From: Hyperoodon ampullatus
Taxonomy: Eukaryota > Chordata > Mammalia > Artiodactyla > Ziphiidae
DNA length: 64,000 nt
Direction: 5' to 3'
NCBI GenBank assembly: GCA_949752795.1
Contig: OX457064.1
Coordinates: 107,051,454-107,115,453, forward strand
Part shown: in pieces, positions 56,765-64,000 of the stretch
Layout of the letters: the number at the start of each line of letters is the position of its first letter
How positions within the stretch are numbered: the first letter of the stretch is position 1
Notes under the pieces: generated by a model
Seen by the model: the letters and a program-made list of their open reading frames with translations, nothing else
Databases searched by the model: none
Told to the model about the DNA's origin: nothing
Position numbers and translations under genes: made by a program

Positions 56765-57090
56765 ACTAACAGCAAAAACGCCAACCGTTTCCAAGCACAT
56801 GCTACCTACTAGGCACCGGGTAAGTGCTTTACATATATTCCCTCACTTAATCCTACAAAATCACCTAATTTAATTTACGTATACTACCTAACTTAATCCT
56901 ACAAAAATCCCCGGAGGCAGATATTATTACTCCCATTTTCCAGGTGAGGAAACTAAGGCACGAAGAAGTTCTTGAGCAACTTGGCTGGATCTTGCTCAAG
57001 ATCACACACACACCTAGTAAGTGACAGAGCCTGGATTTGAACCTGTCTTTTTACTTCTAAAACCCAAGCTTTATTGCACTGTGTTAAGAA
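56765..57090 (+). repeat. MIR SINE with internal duplication
   Basis: Nearly complete sense MIR: 'CAAGCACATGCTACCTACTA' + GGCACC, 'AAGTGCTTTACATATATTCC', 'TCCCATTTTCCAGGTGAGGA' + AACTAAGGCACG, 'GTAAGTGACAGAGCCTGGAT' + TTGAACC. ACTTAATCCTACAAAA occurs twice (about 56846-56861 and 56891-56906), so a stretch of about 45 bases was duplicated in tandem. Confidence 0.85.
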
Positions 57091-57811
57091 CAGTTTATCC
57101 TAATAAACATAGCTACTATAATGGTTTAAGAACTGACACACTGATCTTTTACTTCTAAACCCTTCCGGAATCAAAGAAAAAAGTCCTCCTTTTTTATCCC
57201 TAATGGAGGGTTGGCGGGTTTAAATCATATGGGTATTCCAACACAGAAAAGGAGGAATTTCACAAACGCTGGGTGTCTCCTATTGGGGGGGTGGGCTGCA
57301 GAGCTGTGTGCTGGGAACACCGCAAATAAGAAAAACAAGCAAAACTATGTTCAATTCCATGAGACTGCTGGTTTTAATTTTTTTAGTATATTTTTGGATT
57401 CAGATGTCCTGCCAGAATCTAAAAATCAGTAAATTCAAAACTGACTTAATATTTCAAAATTTGACTAATCCTTTTCCCCCCTATAACGACCCAGAAAAAT
57501 TAGGTAACGCAATTTGGGCAACAACTGATAATCACAGAACAAAAATAGGGAAATTGCAAACTGCCAAATGAAAGCCGTTGGCCTTCCTCTGTGAGATCAG
57601 AGGTGACAAAATGTGCAAGAAGCAGTGAAGTGACAGCAAAAGATCCGTCTTCACTCTTACTCTCCAGCAGAGGCTACGTGTACTCACTGGAAGGCCTTAG
57701 TGATGCTTAGTTTCACGGCTGTCGACATCTTTTTTTAAAGTTATTATGGAAATTCCTACAGGAAAAAAAATAAGTCTCAATTAGGAACCTAAAGCTTTCT
57801 TCTTTGCCACA
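57091..57811. other. No recognised element
   Basis: AT-rich unique sequence with short frames only. Confidence 0.4.
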
Positions 57812-58090
57812 CTGAAACTATTTTTAATGAGTTGTGATTGTTTGAGGCCACTGAAACTATTTTTTTAACACCTTTATTGGAGTATAATTGCTTTACAATG
57901 GTGTGTTAGTTTCTGCTTTATAACAAAGTGAATCAGTCATACATATACATATGTTCCCATATCTCCTCCCTCTTGCATCTCCCTCCCTCCCACCCTCCCT
58001 ATCCCACCCCTCTAGGTGGTCACAAAGCACCGAGCTGCTCTCCCTGTGCTATATTTTTAATGAGTTGTGATTGTTTGAGGCCACGTAGGT
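57812..58090. repeat. 39-base tandem duplication, second copy interrupted by L1
   Basis: Unit 1 at 57812-57850 starts CTGAAACTATTTTTAATGAG and ends GTTTGAGGCCA. Unit 2 begins at 57851 with CTGAAACTATTTTT, breaks at 57864, and resumes at 58052 with TATTTTTAATGAG to GGCCA at about 58083. The two copies are identical over all visible bases, so the duplication is recent. Confidence 0.9.
57865..58051 (-). repeat. L1 3' end, antisense
   Basis: 'ACACCTTTATTGGAGTATAA', 'TTGCTTTACAATGGTGTGTT', 'TCCCTATCCCACCCCTCTAG' and 'GCTCTCCCTGTGCTA'. Target-site duplication TATTTTT (57858-57864 and 58052-58058). Nested in the second unit of the tandem duplication. Confidence 0.93.
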
Positions 58091-58399
58091 AAGTACTGGC
58101 TCCCGTGCACAGAACATTGTCTCCTGCGGGCTCCGAGCACCTGGTCCCCGAGCTCCGGGGCACCCTGGCCGCCCTCCTGCCCGCCCGCGTCCCTAATGCT
58201 GCTCCATCCCTCCCGGAAAGCTCTTCCAGCCCAGACTCTCCCCTCTCGGCCGACTCCCGCCAGGCCAGGCTCCTCACAGCACAGTCCCGACGGGTCCTGC
58301 CCCCACTCAGCACCTCTGGTCCTTCCCACTTCCCACCAGCTCTCTGCAAAGCTGTCCCCTCTCCCCTCCTTCCGCAGCCAGACCTGCTCTCACCTGGCC
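58091..58399. other. GC-rich sequence, probably 5' part of the L2 that follows
   Basis: 58100-58430 is C-rich with overlapping frames up to 160 codons on + and 132 on -, no domain. The text is compatible with diverged L2 but not provable here. Confidence 0.35.
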
Positions 58400-58790
58400 C
58401 CGAACACAGCTTCCCCACCTGCTCACCTGTGTGACTCCTTCCAGGACACTTGCTCTGCGCCTGGTGCCCAGATCTCTTGGTCTCTCATGGCCCACCTTCC
58501 CCCGCAAGGCTTCTCTGATTCCAGCCCGTCACCCCAAAGCCAGAAGGGCTGTCTCTCCCCTGCACCCCACCCCCAGCTCACGCACGCTTCTCCACGAGGG
58601 GAGGGCAGCTCTTTTTACCTTAACTTCAGTTCTTCACGCACTCGTTCTTCTCCTCCTTCGAAACTAAAGTCTCCTTGAGGGCATGGCTCTGAACTGACTT
58701 AACTGTAATGTCTCCAGAGTTCTTGGCATCAACACTTTCATAGAACAGACATTTAATAAATATTAGTTTAATGAATAAACAAATCAAACA
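58400..58790 (+). repeat. L2 3' region
   Basis: 'GGCTTCTCTGATTCCAGCCC', 'AAAGTCTCCTTGAGGGCATG' + GCTCTGA, 'GTAATGTCTCCAGAGTTCTT' + GGCATC, and 'GACATTTAATAAATATTAGT' + TTAATGAATAAA reproduce the L2 end. Confidence 0.7.
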
Positions 58791-59719
58791 TATATGTAAA
58801 GATGTGGCCACATAAAGTAGTTATGCCGAGAATAACACAGAAACAAACTTCAATTAAAATATACATGAAAATACTCCCAAACCAAGCCACTGAGAGGAGT
58901 ATAACGTAATAAAACAGCTTTCGAAAAAGAGGACTAATATTTCATGTATTATCTTTCATTTAGCAGTTTCTTTTTGTATTTCTACTTACATAAAACTACC
59001 TCTTTTTCTGTTAAAGAAGTTTAAGCTTCGTAAAAGTTCTTAACATGACATTTGTTCCAGTGTGGTGTTTATTTCCTATTCGACACTGTCACAACTGAGG
59101 CAGCTGGACCCTTTCAGTATTCAACTTCATGCATTGCTGTGTACACAAAACGTGATGATTTCTTACAAAATTCGCACACCTGCTGTACTTAAATATACTC
59201 CAAACTCACTTCCTTTATGAATCATTTTAAGGGTAATAAAGAGATAGTGACAGTTATTATAATAGGATTTAATATGAATGAAAAGGACAACCTATGTAAA
59301 AGACTGTTGCTACCTAAAGGTTCAGAGCTAAGAAATTGAGTGCAATTAAAAAAAAAAAGAATGGATACTTCATATGGAAACTTCTAGAGGATTTCAGTAA
59401 CAGTGAAAATAAATACCATATGAATGACACGTATGACACAAAATTTTCACACATTTACTTCCAACTTACCTTTGAGCTGTGAAAAAAATACATAGGCAAC
59501 TGCATAAAAGTAGTTTAATGGCCTCATTTTAAACAGTGTCTGGATGAGTTAATAAATTAAGGACCCATGAGCTAAGATCTCACTTAAAAAGTAGTAATGA
59601 TATGTTTCATATGTCAGTGAAGTTGTCTTCTCATACCCGACAATTTCACTTGTCCAGACAAAGCACACGATGTGGCCCTGCGCAGGCGCGAGGGGTGAAC
59701 AGACACAGAGTCACAGGCA
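58791..59719. other. Repeat-poor, AT-rich, no gene
   Basis: No repeat or coding sequence recognised. An A-run lies at 59347-59359. Confidence 0.4.
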
Positions 59720-60232
59720 GAGAGCTCGCACCCAGCAGGATCTGCCCCTGCTTCCTGTACCCAGACACTCTCCTGGTCCTTTGCGGTGCCGCCCCTCTGA
59801 TTTGGGCTTCGCCCTGTGACTTGCGTTGACTGTCAGCATAGTAACACACGTGCAAACAAAGGCCAGAGTGGCCCCCTTGCACTTTGCCGTCATCGTGAAG
59901 AACATGCTTAGAGCAGCCAGCCTGGGGATGAAAAGCTTGTGGGGCACAACTGAGTGACCCCAGATGCCCCAGCTAGCCCAGGTCAGCCGACGGCCTGCCA
60001 ATGCCATTTGAATGATAGCTCTTTTTGGTTTCTTCCTTAGTAAGTTGGCTGTTCATGTGAGAAGTCATCCCAGATGAGGCCAGAATAACCTCCAGCTAAG
60101 CCCAGCCAAAATCGCCAACGTGTAGGCTTACGCATAAGTCAGATGAATCTTATTGTTTGAAACCCCCTGAGTCCAGGGTGGAGAGGGGTTGTAATAGGGC
60201 ATTATTGTGACAACAGGCAACGGACACGGCAT
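59720..60232 (+). repeat. MaLR (MLT1-type) LTR
   Basis: The middle and end match MLT1: 'TTGGGCTTCGCCCTGTGACT' + TGCG, 'GAACATGCTTAGAGCAGCCA' + GCCTGG, 'CAGATGCCCCAGCTAGCCCA', 'TCATCCCAGATGAGGCCAGA', 'CAGCTAAGCCCAGCCAAAAT' + CGCC. The terminal ATTATTGTGACAACAGGCAACGG stands where the LTR end lies. It is interrupted by a unique piece at about 60010-60050. Confidence 0.65.
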
Positions 60233-60759
60233 GGAAACATGGAGGGACTAAGTATACAAATGGACAACAGCCAGACCATACATGACAATAGAATGCTGAC
60301 CCACAATCTCTGCAGCAACCAGCCCAGGAAGCCAGACCACAGCCTACTGCAGCCATCGGCCAGGCAGTCAGGATTGGTCCATGCCAGCTTCCGTGTGTTT
60401 TACCCCTACTGTCAACTCAGGGCAAAGCAGAAGAGCTAAGTTGCCACCAACCAGTCGTATAAGATGTCCCACTTCTGTTTAGCCCACCTCCAGCTTCCCT
60501 GTGCCGACAGGCTCCGGCAGGGCACACCTGAGCCTTCCCCTTTTTCACTGTGCAGCCCCCCACTCCCCTGCCTGCCTTCAAGGCTCTGCTGAACACAAGT
60601 GCTGGTGGCTGACTCCTTTGCGATAGCAAGCCCTGAGTCAACAGCCTGTGTGTTCTTGGCCGGTCTTTATTTCCACAACATGAAGGGAGTAGAGAACTGT
60701 GGACATCATTACAAGCTGTGACAGATGTATAACCAGAAGCCAAATGGATGGGTCATAAT
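60233..60759. other. No recognised element
   Basis: Ordinary unique sequence. A 108-codon antisense frame at 60417-60743 has no domain. Confidence 0.4.
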
Positions 60760-61302
60760 ATGAAGAAATAGTGCCAGGTCTAAACACTGCATTGTAACAT
60801 CCCTTCACTTCAGCTTCGCCTTTTAAAGCAGAGTCTCTTGTCGCAGATGATTCAAGACATTCTTCAATGTGTTCCCAAGAGCTTCTCTTAATCCTTCAAC
60901 CTCTAAACCTTTCTCTTTTGAAGCTCCTTCCTGGCCATCATCCTTGTCCTTTTCTCCTCTAAAATCACTACCTGGTTTAAATCTATCAGATCTTCAATCT
61001 GTGATAGCTTTACCTGTGAGGCTACCATGTCATTTTCATCAACAACATTAAGTCTTGATTCTTTCACAAGATTTGTAATTTTAGCTTTGCGACCTATTTG
61101 TCTCATATTCTTAAAAGTTTAGAGTGTCCTCTGTCTGTGAGAGATGGACAAAGAAGCTGAGGCATAGCTGATAGTGGAAGGTAGAAGGGATATTTTCCGA
61201 GAGCGAATTCTGTAAAGGTTTCAGTAGATAAATTTGATCATGAAAGTGGGATAGCACTACTTCACTGTTTTCATATATTTTAGAAAGATCTTTTAGAAAC
61301 AA
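60760..61302 (-). other. Unrecognised coding-like stretch on the minus strand
   Basis: Two adjacent minus-strand frames (61302-61111 and 61106-60903) and a third piece downstream, in another register at about 60920-60840, read like fragments of one protein. They are rich in Leu/Glu/Lys/Asn, with the order LSKIYENSEVVLSHFHDQ ... TNLVKESRLNVVDEND ... REALGNTLKNVLNHL and no low-complexity bias. I do not recognise the parent. It could be a decayed processed pseudogene, a DNA-transposon relic, or chance in balanced DNA. No poly-A or target-site duplication was found. Confidence 0.3.
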
Positions 61303-61439
61303 AAATATTGTAGTAAAATATTTTATCTAAAAATAACCTCAGTACTTTATATTTTTAAAAAAGCATGTATAGTGGGATTCTCTTTATCTCAAATTTGCTT
61401 TCATAATCTGTCTCTCTGTATATATGCATTGGAAATATG

Positions 61440-61630
61440 GCTAAATGATGTTCACCAAATGTTCATGATAATTACTCCTTGGTGGTGGGATTTTAAGTAT
61501 GTCCGAATATGTTTATATGTGTGTGTATATGTTTACTTTCTTCTTTGTACAGTTATATATTGTAGAAATTTTATAACAAGGCTCTATGATTTTACAAAAA
61601 CAGTAAAGGTTTTCTTTTTCAAAACCTAAC
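61440..61630 (+). repeat. Old L1M 3' end fragment (tentative)
   Basis: 'TTCATGATAATTACTCCTTG' + GTGGTGGGATTTTAAG and later 'GTACAGTTATATATTGTAGA' resemble an L1M 3' UTR. Ends in T/A-rich sequence. Confidence 0.4.
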
Positions 61631-61949
61631 AGTTGAAAATAAACAAGTAAAGATGCAAATCTATTCACTGAGTAACTTACCAACAACTTATGAAAGTAAA
61701 AAAAATCTGGGAAAAGCTTAGAAATAATATATACACCAAATAAAAAGTAGGTACTAGACAGCTAAAGGAATAAGTAAAAAAAAATTCTAGGATCGTATAA
61801 AATAAAAGTTTGAAAAACTAGAAGGACTGATATTGAGGGAGAAAGAAAAAATATGCAATGAAAGGGAATGAAAGGAAGTAACACAACAAGAAGACAGTTA
61901 TAGAAAAAAAAACTTATCTAGATTCACAAATTCTGTTTTTTACTTTGAC

Positions 61950-64000
61950 ATATAAATAGCTTGCAGCCATCACTCCCATCCTCACAACAAGAAAAAAGCT
62001 GAAAAAAATCAACAACTTTTCTTAGAATGACCAGAAGATTGAGGTCCGAGGGCCAACCATCACCAGAAAACCAGAGAGAAGTGAATGCAGAGACTCCCGG
62101 CTCACTGGCTGGGAAGGCTCTGCTGCAGCAGCAGCAGGCTCATTTAGAGGGTAACAGAGAATCTCTGGAGCCTGGGTGTGGACTAGCTTGAGACTTAAAA
62201 ACCACTGGGGGGGTGGGTCTTCCGTGCGTTTTACCTACAGGAGCCTGAGCATGTTCTCGTGGTGAATCTTGCAGGAAGACCTCCGGTGTCTGTGGTAGTG
62301 GGAGGGGACAGGCAAGGGAGGAGGTATTTTGAAATACACTCAGAGCTTTCCCTTCTTTGCCCAGGAACCAGCCCTCAGGAGAAACGTTCTTGTTGGAGCC
62401 AGTGTGACCTGGGGAGAGGACAACTGGCTGAACTGAGCCCCACTGGTCTTCCTGTCTCATATAAGGGGATGGGGAGAAGGCTGAGGGACTCTTCTAAAGG
62501 TCACAGCCCAAGGACGCCAGCCCATTTAATTGTAAGATTATAGAATGCTTCTCCTCCCCAATACCTTGCCACACATCAGCAGGGCTCCAGGAGAATCAGA
62601 GTGGTTATAACTAAGAGCTGAAACACAGCATCTACCTAACAGAGAGTTTCAGGGGAAATCCAAAGGCAGTAGAGGAGAGAAAAACAAAGACATCAGGGGA
62701 AATGGAAGCTTTGATATACCTCCAGCTGCAGCAAAGATGAAACACAGTGCAACTCCTCGCCAGATAAACATAAAACTTTACACTAAAGGCCTATTTACCT
62801 CAGTTCCTATTACCCAATACATATGCCTGGCTTTCACCAAAAATAATGAGACATACAAAAGGCATTTAAAAACTGCTGTCTGAAGAAACAAAGCAAGCAT
62901 GAGAACCAGACTCCAATATGGCAGAGATTTGAAATTATCAAATGGGGATTTTTTTAAACTATGATTAATATAATAATAGCTCTAATGGAAAAAGCGAACA
63001 ACATGCAGGAACAGATAGGTAATGTAAGCAGAGATGGAAACTCCAAGAAAGATTCAAAAGGAAATGCTAGAAATCAAAAACGCTGTACAGAAATGAGTGC
63101 CTTTGAGGGCTCATCAGTGAACTGCATATAACTAAGGAAAGACTCAGTGAGCTTGAAGATTTGGCCATAAACACTTCTCAAACTGAAGTGCAAAGAGAAA
63201 AAAGAATGAAAGAAAAGAAAAGAAACAAAAAGAATATCCAAGAACTGTGGGACAATTACTGAAGATTTAACATCCATGTAATGAGAATACCAGAGGAGAA
63301 GGAAAGAGAGGAGCAGAAGAAATATTTGAAATACTAATGGATAAGAATTTCCAAAATTAATGACAGACAGCAAACCACAGATCCAGGAGGCTCAGAGAAC
63401 ATCATGCAAGATAAATACCAAAAAGTGTACACCTGGGCATATCATCTACAAACTACAGAAAACCAAAGAAAAAGAGAAAATCCTGAAAGAAGTCAGAGAA
63501 GAAAAACACCCTACCTATAAAGGAATAAGGATAAGGTTTACATGAGACTTCTCCTCAGAAATCACACAAGCAAGAAGAGAGTGGAGTAAAATATTTAAAG
63601 TGTTGAAAGAAAAAACAACCCACTCACCTAGAATTCTGTATCTGGTGAAATTATCCTTCCAAAGTGAAAAAGACACTGTCAATGAACAATCTGAAAAGGA
63701 AATTAAGAAAATAATTCCATTTACAATAGCATCAAAAAGAATAAAGTATTTAGGAATAAATTTATCCAAGAAGGTGTAAGACTTTTACACTGAAAACTAC
63801 AAAATGTTGCTGAAAGCAATTAAAGACCTTAGTAAATGGAAATCATCTTGTATTCTTGGATTGGAAGGTTTAATACTGTTAAAATGATAGTGTTACCCAA
63901 AGCAGTACACAGATTCATTGCAATGAATCCCCTATCAAAATCCCAATGGTGTTTTTGAAGAAATGAAAAAATAAATTCTAAAATTAATATGGAATTTCAA
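61950..64000 (+). repeat. Old L1M with an internal deletion, cut by the window edge
   Basis: 61960-62880 is the 5' region (shares CAAGAAAAAAGCTGAA with 28.8 kb). 62880-63680 is ORF1 ('AACCAGACTCCAATATGGCA', 'GATTTAACATCCATGTAATG' + AGAATACCAGAGGAGAAGG, 'AGAATTCTGTATCTGGTGAA'). From about 63690 the match jumps to the last third of ORF2 ('CAATCTGAAAAGGAAATTAA', 'AAGTATTTAGGAATAAATTT', 'TTCTTGGATTGGAAGGTTTA'). The endonuclease and most of the reverse transcriptase are missing. The sequence runs off at 64000. Confidence 0.8.

Noticed and set aside
58020..58678. Overlapping 132- and 160-codon frames on opposite strands
   Set aside because: Pyrimidine/GC-biased sequence running into an L2. No domain, and the frames overlap on both strands.

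Overview
This is nuclear DNA from a whale or dolphin (Cetacea). It is a non-coding stretch, either intergenic or inside a very large intron. The main evidence is a set of tRNA-derived CHR SINEs that start GGCTTCCCTGGTGG and carry intact target-site duplications. Six are of the CHR-2 type, which is abundant in cetaceans. Alongside them are young L1 copies with the cetartiodactyl-type 3' UTR. I see no BovB or Bov-A element, which argues against a ruminant. I found no convincing protein-coding exon, tRNA, rRNA or other functional RNA gene. Open frames in the window come from SINEs, L1, a mariner, an endogenous retroviral pol, or chance in GC-rich DNA.

Layout: 1-4.6 kb is mostly unique with old repeats and one CHR-2 SINE. 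4.6-12 kb is a pile of old L1 fragments with two CHR SINEs. 12-21 kb is mostly unique, with one SINE, an ERV1-type solo LTR (about 16.3-16.7 kb), L2 and MIR. 21.3-24.9 kb is a long 5'-truncated young L1 with two CHR-2 SINEs inserted in opposite orientation. 24.9-31.5 kb is mixed (L2, an L1M 5' region, MIR). 31.5-34.1 kb is a cluster of nested SINE and L1 insertions, including an L1 inserted into a SINE. 35.2-37.5 kb has two MaLR-type LTRs in the same orientation. 40.0-40.9 kb has an unexplained proline-rich open frame between near-identical direct repeats. 43.4-45.2 kb is GC- and CpG-rich and holds a CACGT/TCACG minisatellite. 45.8-47.05 kb is a complete but inactivated mariner. 47.86-48.96 kb is a broken ERVL pol (RNase H-integrase) fragment. 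49.5-55.15 kb is two long degenerate L1 bodies with nested young elements. 55.15-56.75 kb is a repeat-poor block that looks like a conserved enhancer candidate. 57-64 kb has MIR, a tandem duplication interrupted by an L1, L2, an MLT1-type LTR, an unexplained coding-like antisense stretch, and an L1M running off the end.

No genes here work together as a system. The interest lies in the insertion history and in a few unexplained or possibly regulatory stretches: the CACGT minisatellite, the AP-1/TCF palindrome near 56.2 kb, and the direct-repeat unit at 40 kb. Repeat names come from recognising sequence patterns, not from a database search. Boundaries of young elements are exact where a target-site duplication is given; those of old elements are approximate.
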